Positions 11,801 to 21,150 of a DNA stretch of 64,000 nt are shown here, one piece after another (the stretch's first letter is position 1; every line of letters starts with the position of its first letter). Position numbers and translations under genes: made by a program. Source of the stretch: Lycium barbarum (taxonomy: Eukaryota > Streptophyta > Magnoliopsida > Solanales > Solanaceae). The notes beneath the pieces were generated by a model. That model was not told the origin of the DNA and searched no databases. It saw nothing but the letters and a program-made list of their open reading frames with translations. Location: NCBI RefSeq assembly GCF_019175385.1, contig NC_083344.1:6610965-6674964 (forward strand), written 5' to 3'.

Positions 11801-11913
11801 ACGTCGTGCCGCGACGTTAGATCAGGCGCTTCTCGGGAGGCAACCCGTGTAAAAAAAATAAAAAGTGTCGTGCCACGACCTTAACTAAGGCGCTTGTTGG
11901 GAGGCAACCCAAC
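11801..11913 (+). other. Tandem pair of hairpin motifs after pol (copy 1)
   Basis: Two similar blocks follow the pol stop. Each has a first hairpin (ACGTCG-TGCCG-CGACGT at 11801; GTCG-TGCCA-CGAC at 11867), a spacer ending GGCGCTT, and a second hairpin with the loop AGGCAA (CGGG/CCCG at 11834-11847; GTTGGG/CCCAAC at 11896-11913). Stem bases differ between the blocks while pairing is kept, which favours RNA structure. The blocks are conserved in copy 2 (16663-16769), and a decayed version sits at the same place in element B (58367-58414). Function is unknown; it could act in splicing, translation or packaging. Confidence 0.65.
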
Positions 11914-11924
11914 CTTTTGTATGA

Positions 11925-11951
11925 TATAGGTCACGTTTGTTCATGTTGCAG
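11925..11951 (+). promoter_or_regulatory. Splice-acceptor-like site downstream of pol
   Basis: GTTTGTTCATGTTGCAG, with AG at 11950-11951, has a T-rich tract and a good acceptor. Copy 2 keeps it near 16790-16807, and element B has GTTTGTTTTGGTGCAG ending at 58479. It could join a leader exon to the extra-ORF transcript. No clear matching donor in the 5' leader was found by eye. Confidence 0.4.
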
Positions 11952-12004
11952 GAATTGGGCGAAAAGAAGAAAACAAACAAAGTGCCCAGTGATTTTCGCT
12001 TTAC

Positions 12005-12165
12005 TTCCACGATGCGGGCAGATCGCGCATAAAAAAAATCAGAAGTGTTCAGTGATTTGCGCGATCTATCCGCGATGCGGACGGATCGCGCGGGTCGAAC
12101 CGGTTTGTATGTTCTTTTTCGTATATAGGTTATAAACCGCCCCCGTCTTCTCATTTTCATCATAC
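12005..12165 (+). promoter_or_regulatory. Putative internal promoter of the extra ORF (copy 1)
   Basis: A near-perfect inverted repeat has 15-bp arms at 12059-12073 and 12077-12091 around a GAT spacer. Its core, TCCGC-GAT-GCGGA, is shared with the U3 palindromes. A weaker unit is at 12005-12027. About 30 bp downstream is TATATAGG (12122-12129) followed by TTATAAACC, then a pyrimidine-rich leader with runs of CCCC. Palindromes, TATA-like box and leader repeat the layout of the LTR promoter. No expression evidence is available. Confidence 0.5.
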
Positions 12166-12279
12166 AATATTCCCCCAACTCACCCCACTCCCTCTAATAC
12201 GAAAAATACCCATCCCCATTCCCTCTCTCACAAAAACAACTTCAAGTTGCTTTAATCCATGCCCCATTAACATCACAAG

Positions 12280-12819
12280 GTAAGTGTTCATCTTCCATTT
12301 TTTTTCTCCTTGTTATTGATGTTTGTAGTTGTAAAGTAGGGATATGGGTATGGGCGAATTTTGGGCGGGGATTGGTATTGCTTGTGTGATAGGTGTGAAT
12401 GTGGCTAGAATGTGACTCCCATTGCACAAGGGAGGGTTCTTCAACCCACCATTGTTATCCATTGTTAAGGGACGATTTTACGCCCACAAGGTGTTCGATA
12501 AAAGTCCTAAACCAAGTTTTTGTGAAATTGTGAAGTCTTGAGTAGCGATGGAACACTAACCGAACATAGGAACCCTTGTGCATCTCCTCTCACCATAAAA
12601 CCCGAATTGTGAGGGAGGATTGGAGAATTGTAATTTGTCCATCCCAAGCCCTACAACATGAAAATAGAGTACTTTGTTTTTGTTTGCTTGGTCATGTAGG
12701 AGTAGTTAATTTCTTTTGATTTTTGTTTTCATATTGTAGTTTGAAGTAAGTGTGGGGTTGTGCGACGACCCCGTCGTTACTGACCTATACCTCTCGTTTG
12801 GTAATGCGTTGTTTTGCAG
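12280..12819 (+). other. Putative leader intron of the extra ORF (copy 1)
   Basis: The donor CACAAG|GTAAGT is at 12280 and the acceptor TTGTTTTGCAG ends at 12819, giving 540 bp with both sites strong. The acceptor lies five bases before the ATG of the extra ORF. The interior has no coding frame and is T-rich. Copy 2 keeps both sites (17183-17722). Confidence 0.55.
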
Positions 12820-12824
12820 GAAAA

Positions 12825-14090
12825 ATGGTTCACGCCAAGTCCAAGGGCAAAGCTGTCGCCTCCTCCTCCCAAGGTACAAACAGAGGGCGAGCACAAAACC
12901 CGCCCAAAGAAAAAAAGGGGCAAACATCCGGAAAGGGAAAGCATCCCGCGGTTGTCATTCCGCCGGCATCTAAAAAGACAACCCACTCCCGTCTCTCGGG
13001 GGAAGGAGCAGAGTGGTATGCGGGGTTTGACACCTCGAAAGGGTACAATCATGAGCGAGCAATCAGTCGAGCCCCTTTGAAGAAGCATTTTCGGGAGGTC
13101 CACGACCGTATAATTGCCATGGGATGGACGTCTGTGTTTGAGCAACCGGGCCCAGTGAATATTGATTTGGTCATGGAACTCTATGCTAGCATGCCAATCC
13201 GCAAGATTCCTGATTCTGTGTTCATGCGAAAAAATTGGGTGCCATTGACGGCATCAACCTTGTGCGGGGCAATTGGAGTCCCGGATGTGCATGTTGAGCC
13301 ATTACTAGAATTCATCAAAAGGCCCGATTATAGGGTTACCCGGGAGACTCTGTGTGGAGCCAACTCAAAAGCTCAATGGGCATGATACTCAGGGCCTCTT
13401 CGGAAGCATCGGAGCATGAGCATGAGTAACTTTTGTAGAGAGGTCCGAGTGTGGTTGCGCCTTCTAAATGTGAGAATCATGCCACTCGATCACTTCTCCG
13501 AGGTACAACGGGAGAGATTATGCATTGTGTACTTCCTGATGACAGAGCAGCCGCTGAACATCGGGTATTGGATGCTACAGGAAATTCGCCGAGTGCGTGC
13601 TAGGAAGTCAAAAAGGCTAAGTTATGGGAACACTCTCACTTCCTACCTAATGCAGCTCGACTAGGAGTTAGCATACTCTACTGATAGATTACTTGAGGCG
13701 CCCATTGACCCGCTCGACATCTCAAATGTCATGGCCCCAGCGAGTGTATCTGGACATCATTTGACTCCGGTAGAGGAGAGGTCCGCCCAGTCCACCGTAC
13801 TAGCTCAGCTTTACTCGGGAATGATGGTTGCGAGTGAGCACTTTAATATTGATCTCACAAGGGTCTTCATTCAGAACCCCCACACTCCACATTCTCGGGC
13901 GCTGGTGGACGAGCTGTCTCAGTTACCTACGGATGAGGACGAGAACTCGGCTAATCGAGTAATGGCTGCATTCGAAGACGAGGAGGAGGTAGAGTCGCTG
14001 ATGCAAGGCGACGACAATGAAGAGGAAGATGACGCCGAGCCAGATGAGGGCGCGGCTGATGATGAGGATTTCCTCGATGAGGACGACTAG
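12825..14090 (+). pseudogene. Extra ORF of element A (plant transposon protein-like), copy 1
   Basis: The ATG at 12825 (MVHAKSKGKAV) opens a frame of about 421 codons ending at the TAG at 14088-14090. It is interrupted by a TGA at 13383-13385 and a TAG at 13662-13664. The N-terminus is Lys/Ser/Gly-rich and could be a nuclear localisation region. The middle (KKHFREVHDRIIAMGW, LVMELYASMPIRK, LCGAIGVP) resembles the plant transposon protein domain often found after pol in Athila-type elements (Pfam Transposase_32 type, assigned from memory). The tail is strongly acidic (DDNEEEDDAEPDEGAADDED). I see no signal peptide or membrane segment, so it is not an obvious envelope. Copy 2 has sense codons at both stop positions. 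Confidence 0.65.
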
Positions 14091-15942
14091 GCCCTAGTGG
14101 GCCCCAGGGAGTATTTCTGACCTTGCTTGCGCTTTATTTGATTTCAAATATATATGCATTGAGGGCATTGCATAATTTGAAGTGTGGGGTGGGAAAATAC
14201 GTCCCTGGTTTATAACAACATGTTTTGGGGTTGCGGATGATGATTAGTATGCCTTAGGATTTTTTTTAATTTTTTTTTGCATCTTAGTGTCGAAAAAAAA
14301 TTTAGAAAAAGTTGGAAAATTTTCAAAAAGATTTTATTTTCTTTATTTTTCTTTGATAACTTCTTAAGTCCCTCATTAGTAGGCGTTCATCATCCACCCC
14401 CTTTGGTTTTCTTATGGCCTCGGTTCTTTCCCGAGGGGGGGCCTTTGAACCGGGCGTAGGTAGATTTTTCTTTTATAGTCATACGAAGGGTTGTTTCTGA
14501 TGACGGGTGGATGACAACCTGCTTGAGGGAAAATTAGTCCTTAGGCTAGGTGTATTCAAATGCTAGGTGCACGAGATAGGTAAAGTATTGGCATATGATT
14601 GATCTTGAAATTTTTTGTGAAAGCATGCCGTGAAATTGTATCACTTTTCCTGGAAGCACTTGAAAATGGTTTCTGTTTTGACTCGTATGACCCACTTGGA
14701 ATTGTTGATTGTCGTTGTTGTTTGATTGTTTCGAGGGACAACCGGATCCCTCTTGCGTTGATTGTGTGCCATGTGTGAGTAAGGTTTCGTATTTAAATCC
14801 ATATTCGGTATTGACATCTAGAACTTGCCCTGCGTGTTCACAAAGCGAAATGAAGTTTGGTTGAGCCTAGAAAGTTATAGAGGCGTTTCTTTGATTAGTC
14901 ACAAAAAAAGCCTAAAAAGCTATCCTACCAACTCGCAAATAGAACCTTAGTTAACCCTTTTGAGCCTTTAGCCGTTTCCTTGATAGCAGTTAAGTAGCAT
15001 TTACCCCTTCGTTCTATAACACTTGATGTTTGATCCAAAACACTCCATGAGCACTTTAATCAATTACAAGTATAATGGGAGTTGGGATAAGAAATAAAGA
15101 GGGGAAATGGTTGTCAATTGTAATCTAGGAAGACGATGGGAGCACCGAATGAACAGAACTAGTTCACCTGTTAGTTGGGAGTCGAAAAAAAATTATAGCG
15201 AAAAAGTTTCCCTTCTAACTTGTGTGACTTTTAAAAATAGTGGTGCTTAAACAAATAAAATGGGGTGTATTGGGGAGAAATTTAAAGGTTGGTTGGTATT
15301 GAATAAGGGCTAATGAAGAAATCGTGCAAAAATGATAAAAGCGTAAGTATTAAAGTTCTTAGGGAGGTTAGTCACTATTATCCAAATAATTCCTACCCGT
15401 CCCTTAGCCTACATTACAACCCTCGAAGTCCTACTTGATTCCAGGTCCGTCTTACTTGTATTAGTAGAGTGGTTACACCAAGGGAGAGCCTATGGTATGT
15501 CGTATTTTACATGTGATGTTCTTTGTGAGAGTGAGCGTACTTATTTATTTCAGGTCTATTGGTTGAAACATATGTGATTCTTGATGAGATATGAACTACT
15601 TTGTTGTGGTGAGGGCACATAATTAGCAATAGAGTGGTGAAGTGTTGATTTCTTAATCATAAGGTTACTTATATGCGTTGAAGTGGTGTCGCTGAGTCAA
15701 CTGTTTTGAAAATTTGAAATGTTTTCTTTGGGAAGAAGTACTAGGTGCTGAAAATGAGGCTTTTAAACCTTTGGCATGGCTTTCGCAATTTGGGTCATTG
15801 TTTTGGTTTTGAAAATCTTTCTTCAAAGATAGCCATACTAGCCGAATCCCATTGCAGACCTATTTGAATGAGTTGAGCTAGAAGTATAGTCTGGTGTTGG
15901 TTTGTGTTTGCTCGAGGGCGAGCAAAGTCTAAGTGGGGGTGG
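14091..15942 (+). other. Non-coding 3' region of element A (copy 1)
   Basis: No coding frame is visible. A purine/G-rich tract, AAGTGTGGGGTGGG, lies at 14180-14193 just after the extra ORF. A second, AAGTGGGGGTGG (15931-15942), abuts the truncated LTR and is the expected polypurine tract for plus-strand priming. The region aligns with 18993-20848, with scattered substitutions and small indels. Confidence 0.7.
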
Positions 15943-16249
15943 TGATATTTGCCACAAATATCATGTTTTGTGTTGTATTACAGCCTACTCTTATGACTTT
16001 TATCACTTAATTCATGGCGTGACCGTCGTATTTTAACTCATGTCATTGTATTTCATGTGTATAGGTACGATGACGACAAACGATGGAGACTGTGCTTGAA
16101 ATGACTGGAATTCGTAGCATATGGCGATTAGATGAGGTGACGAGTCGAACACCACAAAGGATGAACTAGAAGGAGATTGAATCGACTGAAGAAACCTCGC
16201 TTTTCTTTCGCATCGCGGAACCATCGCGGGAAGCCTCAGAACATCAGGC
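15943..16249 (+). repeat. Truncated middle LTR of element A
   Basis: This is the first about 307 bp of the LTR, from TGATATTTG to ACATCAGGC. It then passes directly into integrase coding sequence at ATATTGGGCG. The rest of this LTR, the primer site, gag and most of pol are missing. The joint has only a few bases of possible microhomology. Confidence 0.85.
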
Positions 16250-16250
16250 T

Positions 16251-16653
16251 ATATTGGGCGATCAAGAAGCTGAATCTAGACATTTTTCAAGCTGGAGAAA
16301 AGAGACTGTTGCAGCGGCACGATTTGGAGGAATTTCGCTATCATGCTTATGAAAACGCGAAAATTTATAAGGAGCGCACCAAGAGAATTCATGACAGGCG
16401 CATCCAATCTCGGGATTTTGAGCCCAGGCAGTTTGTTTTGCTATATAACTCTAGGCTGAAGATTTTCGGGGGAAAGTTGAAGAGTAAGTGGTCTGGGCCA
16501 TTCGAGGTGGTTCGTGTGACGGCACATGGAGCAGTTGAGCTAAAGAGACCCAACTCGGATGAGACATTCTTGGTGAACGGACAAAGAGTGAAGCATTACT
16601 ACGGGGAGGCCACTGACCGCGCAAGAACTACCATCGATCTAGAAGAGGCTTGA
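16251..16653 (+). pseudogene. Integrase C-terminal fragment, second copy
   Basis: The reading [10 protein letters not shown] to TTIDLEEA matches the last about 134 codons of the first pol (11389-11791) with a handful of substitutions and no stop. It is fused upstream to LTR sequence, so any ATG-initiated reading from 16177 is accidental. Only the C-terminal DNA-binding part of integrase is present; the catalytic core is deleted. Confidence 0.87.
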
Positions 16654-16662
16654 GGAAAGCCT

Positions 16663-16769
16663 ACGTCGTGCCGGGACGTTAGATCAGGCGCTTCTCGGGA
16701 GGCAACCCGTGTAAAAAAAAGTGTCGTGCCACGACCTTAACTAAGGCGCTTGTTGGGAGGCAACCCAAC
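16663..16769 (+). other. Tandem hairpin motifs after pol (copy 2)
   Basis: Same two-block arrangement as at 11801-11913, with a shorter A-rich spacer. The first stem carries a C-to-G change (GTGCCGGGACGTT), which weakens it. The second block (GTCGTGCCACGAC, GTTGGGAGGCAACCCAAC) is unchanged. Confidence 0.6.
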
Positions 16770-16845
16770 CTTTTGTATGATATAGGTCACGTTTGTTCAT
16801 GTTGCAGGAATTGGGCGAAAAGAAGAAAACAAACAAAGTGCCCAG

Positions 16846-17060
16846 TGATTTGCGCTTTACTCCAGCGATGTGGGCAGATCGCGCATAAAAAAATCAGAAG
16901 TGTTCAGTGATTTGCGCAATCTACCTGCGATGCTGACCGATCGCGTGGAGTTCTGCAGCCTCGCGCTTTCCATCCGCGATGCGGACGGATCGCGCGGCCG
17001 ACCCGGTTTGTATGTTCTTTTTCGTATATAGGTTATAAATCGCCCCCCTCTTCTCATTTT
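16846..17060 (+). promoter_or_regulatory. Putative internal promoter of the extra ORF (copy 2)
   Basis: Three units of the GCGATGC-type motif lie at about 16862-16882, 16913-16945 and 16965-16998, one more than in copy 1. They are followed by TATATAGG at 17025-17032 and a CCCC-rich leader. Gain or loss of whole motif units parallels the difference between the two outer LTRs. Confidence 0.45.
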
Positions 17061-17182
17061 CATCATACAATATTCCCCCAACTCACCCCATTCCCTCTAA
17101 TACGAAAAATACCCATCCCCATTCCCTCTCTCACAAAAACAACTTCAAGTTTCTTTAATCCATCCCCCATTAACATCACAAG

Positions 17183-17722
17183 GTAAGTGTTCATCTTCCA
17201 TTTTTTTTCTGCTTGTTATTGATGTTTCTAGTTGTAAAGTAGGGATATGGGTATGGGCGAATTTTGGGCGGGGATTGGTATTGCTTGTGTGATAGGTGTG
17301 AATGTGGCTAGAATGTGACTCCCATTGCACAAGGGAGGGTTCTTTAACCCACCATTGTTATCCATTGTTAAGGGACGATTTTACGTCCACAAGGTGTTCG
17401 ATAAAAGTCCTATACCAAGTTATTGTGAAATTGTGAAGTCTTGAGTAGCGATGGAACACTAACCGAACATAGGAACCCTTGTGCATCTCCTCTCACCATA
17501 AAACCCGAATTGAGAGGGAGGATCGGAGAATTGTAATTTTTCCATCCCAAGCCCTACAACATGAAAATAGAGTACTTTGTTTTTGTTTGCTTGGTCATGT
17601 AGGAGTACTTAACTTCTTTTGATTTTTGTTTTCATAATGTAGTTTGAAGTAAGTGTGAGGTTATGCCACGACCCCGTCGTTACTGACCTTTACCTCTCGT
17701 TTGGTAATGCGTTGTTTTGCAG
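17183..17722 (+). other. Putative leader intron of the extra ORF (copy 2)
   Basis: The donor CACAAG|GTAAGT and acceptor TTGTTTTGCAG are both conserved with copy 1, and the length is the same 540 bp. The ATG follows at 17728. Confidence 0.5.
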
Positions 17723-17727
17723 GAAAA

Positions 17728-18992
17728 ATGGTTCACGCCAAGTCCAAGGGCAAAGTTGTCGCCTCCTCCTCCTAAGGTACAAAAAGAGGGCGAGCACAAA
17801 ACCCGCCCAAAGAAAAAAAGGGGCAAACATCCGGAAAGGGAAAGCATCCTGCGGTTGTCATTCCGCCGGCATCTAAAAAGACAACCCACCCCCGTCTCTC
17901 GGGGGAAGGAACAGAGTGGTATGCGGGGTTTGACACCTCGAAGGGGTACAATCATGAGCGAACAATCAGTCGAGCCCCTTTGAAGAAGAATTTTCGGGAG
18001 GTCCACGACCGTATAGTTGCCATGGGATGGACGTCTGTGTTTGAGCAACCGGGCCCAGTGAACATTGATTTGGTCATGGAACTCTATGCTAGCATGCCAA
18101 TCCGCAAGATTCCTGATTTTGTGTTCATGCGAAAAAATTGGGTGCCATTGACGGCATCAAACTTGTGCGGGGCAATTGGAGTCCCGAATGTGCATGTTGA
18201 GCCATTACTAGAATTCATCAAAAGGCCCGATTATAGGGCTATCCGGGAGACTCTGTGTGGAGCCAACTCAAAAGCTCAATGGGCACGATACGCAGGGCCT
18301 CTTCGGAAGCATCGGAGCATCAGCATGAGTAACTTTTGTAGAGAGGCCCGAGTGTGGTTGCGCCTTCTAAAAGCGAGAATCATGCCACTCGATCACTTCT
18401 AGGAGGTACAATGGGAGAGAGTATGCATTGTGTACTTTCTGATGACAGGCAGCCGGTGAACATCGGGTATTGGATGCTGCAGGAAATTCGCCGAGTACGT
18501 GCTGGGAAGTCAAAAAGGCTAAGTTATAGGAACACTCTCACTTCCTACCTAATTCAGCTCGACGAGGAGTTAGCATACTCTACTGATAGAGTACTTGAGG
18601 CGCCCATTGAACCGCTCGACATCTCAAATGTCATGGCCCCAGCGAGTGTATCCGGACATCATTTGACTCCGGTAGAGGAGAGGTCCGCCCAGTCCACCGT
18701 ACTAGCTCAGCTTTACTCGGGAATGATGGTTGCGAGTGAGCACTTTAATATTGATGTCACAAGGGTCTTCATTCAAAACCCCCGCACTCCACATTCTCGG
18801 GCGCTGGTGGGCGAGCTGTCTCAGTTACATGCGGATGTGGACGAGAACTCGGCTGATTGAGTAATGGCTGCATTCGAAGACGAGGAGGAGGTAGAGTCGC
18901 TGATGCAAGGCAACGACAATGAAGAGGAAGAGGATGCCGAGCCAGATGAGGGCGCGGCTGATGATGAGGATTTCCTCGATGAGGACGACTAG
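17728..18992 (+). pseudogene. Extra ORF of element A, copy 2
   Basis: Same protein as at 12825-14090. Its lesions differ: TAA at 17773-17775 after the first 15 codons, TAG at 18400-18402, a one-base loss near 18447-18450 that shifts the frame, and TGA at 18858-18860 where copy 1 has CGA. The acidic tail and final TAG (18990-18992) remain. None of these lesions is shared with copy 1, so each copy decayed independently after the tandem formed, or the two came from different parents. Confidence 0.65.
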
Positions 18993-20848
18993 GCCCTAGT
19001 GGGCCCCAGGGAGTATTTCTGACCTTGCTTGCGCTTTATTTGATTTCAAATATATATGCATTGAGGGCATTGCATAATTTTAAGTGTGGGGTGGGAAAAT
19101 ACGTCCCTGGTTTGTAACAACATGTTTTGGGGTTGCGGATGATGATTAGTATGCCTTAGGAGTTTTTATTTATTTATTTTTGCATCTTAGTGTCGAAAAA
19201 AAAATAGAAAAAGTTGGAAAAATTTCAAAAATATTTTATTTTCTTTATTTTTCGTTGATAACTTCTTAAGTCCCTCATTAGTAAGCGTTCATCATGCACC
19301 CCCTTTGGTTTTCTTATGACCTCGGTTCTTTCCCGAAGGGGGCCTTTGAACCGGGCGTAGGTAGATTTTTCTTTTATAGTCATACGAAGGGCTGTTCCTG
19401 ATGACGGGTGGATGACAACCTGCTTGAGGGAAAATTAGTCCTTAGGCTAGGTGTATTCAAATGCTAGGTGCACGGGATAGGTGAAGTATTGGCATATGAT
19501 TGATCTTGAAATTTTTTGTGAAAGCATCCCGTGAAATTGTATCACTTTTCCTGGAAGCACTTGAAAATGGTTTCTGTTTTGACTCGTATGACCCACTTGG
19601 CATTGTTGATTGTCATTGTTGTTTGATTGTTTCGAGGGACAACCGGATCCCTCTTGCGTTGATTGTATGCCATGTGTGAGTAAGGTTTCGTATTTGAATC
19701 CATGTTTGGTATTGACATCTAGAACTTGCCCTGCGTGTTCACAAAGCGAAATGAAGTTTGGTTGAGCCTAGAAAGTGATAGAGGCGTTTCTTTGATTAGT
19801 CACAAAAAAAAAGCCTAAAACGTTATCCTACCAACTCGTAAATAGCACCTTAGTTAACCCTTTTGAGCCTTTAGCCTTTTCCTTGATAGCAGTTAAGTAG
19901 CCTTTACCCCTTCGTTCTATAACACTTGATGTTTGATCCAAAACACCCCATGATCACTTTAATCAATTACAAGTATAATGGGAGTTGGGATAAGAAATAA
20001 AGAGGGGAAATGGTTGTCAATTGTAATCTAGGAAGACGATGGGAGTACCGAATGAACAGAACTAGTTCACCTGTTAGTTGGGAGTCGGAAAAAAAAATTA
20101 TAGCGAAAAAGTTTCCCTTCTAACTTGTGTGACTTTTAAAAAGAGTGGTGCTTAAACAAAGAAAATGGGGTGAATTGGGGAGAAATTTAAAGGTTGGTTG
20201 GTATTGAATAAGGGCTAATGAAGAAATCGTGCAAGAATGATAAAAGCGTAAGTATTAAAGTGCTTAGGGAGGTTAGTCACTATTATCCAAATAATTCCTA
20301 CCCGTCCCTTAGCCTACATTACAACCTTCGAAGTCCTACTTGATTCTAGGTCCGTCTTACTTGTATTAGTAGAGTGGTTACACCAAGGGCAATCCTATGG
20401 TATGTCGTATTTTACATGTGATGTTCTTTGTGAGAGTGAGCTTACTTATTTATTTCAGGTCCATTGGTTGAAACATATGTGATTCTTGATGAGATATGGA
20501 CTACTTTGTTGTGGTGAGGGCACATAATTAGCAATAGAGTGGTGAAGTGTTGATTTCTTGATCATAAGGTTGCTTATATGTGTTGAAGTGGTGTCGTTGA
20601 GTCAACTGTTTTGAAAATTTGAAATGTTTTCTTTGGGAAGAAGTACTTGGTGCTGAAAATAAGGCTTTTAAACCTTTGGCATGGCTTTCACAATTTGGGT
20701 CATTGTTTTGGTTTAGAAAATCTTTCTTCAGAGATAGCCATACTAGCCGAATCCCATTGCAGACCTGTTTGAATGAGTTGAGCTAGAAGTATAGTCTGGT
20801 GTTAGTTTGTGTTTGCTCGAGGGAAAGCAAAGTCTAAGTGGGGGGTGG
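18993..20848 (+). other. Non-coding 3' region of element A (copy 2)
   Basis: Collinear with 14091-15942. The G-rich tract after the extra ORF is at 19082-19095. The polypurine tract CTAAGTGGGGGGTGG ends at 20848, directly before the 3' LTR. No gene is seen. Confidence 0.7.
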
Positions 20849-21145
20849 TGATATTTGCCACAAATATCATGTTTTGTGTCGTATTACAGCCTACTCTTAT
20901 GACTTTTATCGCTTAATTCATGGCGTAACCGTCGTATTTTAACTCATGTCGTTGTATTTCATGTGTATAGGTACGATGACGACAAACGATGGAGACTGTG
21001 CTTAAAATGACTGGAATTCGAAGCATATGGCGATTAGATGAGGTGACGAGTCGAAGACCACAAAGGATGAACTAGAAGGAGATTGAATCGACTAAAGAAA
21101 CCCCGCTTTTCTTCCGCATCGCGGGAAGCCTCAGAACATCAGGCC

Positions 21146-21150
21146 ATCCG
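21146..21150. repeat. Target site duplication of the solo LTR (ATCCG/ATCCA)
   Basis: ATCCG precedes the insertion and ATCCA (25960-25964) follows it. The uninterrupted 5' LTR has ATCCA here, so the left copy carries one A-to-G change. Confidence 0.8.

Noticed and set aside
12825..14090. Envelope glycoprotein (endogenous retrovirus-like)
   Set aside because: No signal peptide, membrane segment, Cys pattern or cleavage site visible; the composition is that of a soluble basic/acidic protein.
16177..16653. 158-codon ORF with an LTR-derived start fused to the integrase tail
   Set aside because: The ATG is in non-coding LTR sequence; the fusion is a deletion artefact, not a designed protein.
11801..20848. 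CRISPR-like spaced repeats
   Set aside because: The repeats are a two-block motif and a large duplication in a plant retrotransposon; there are no regular spacers and no cas genes.
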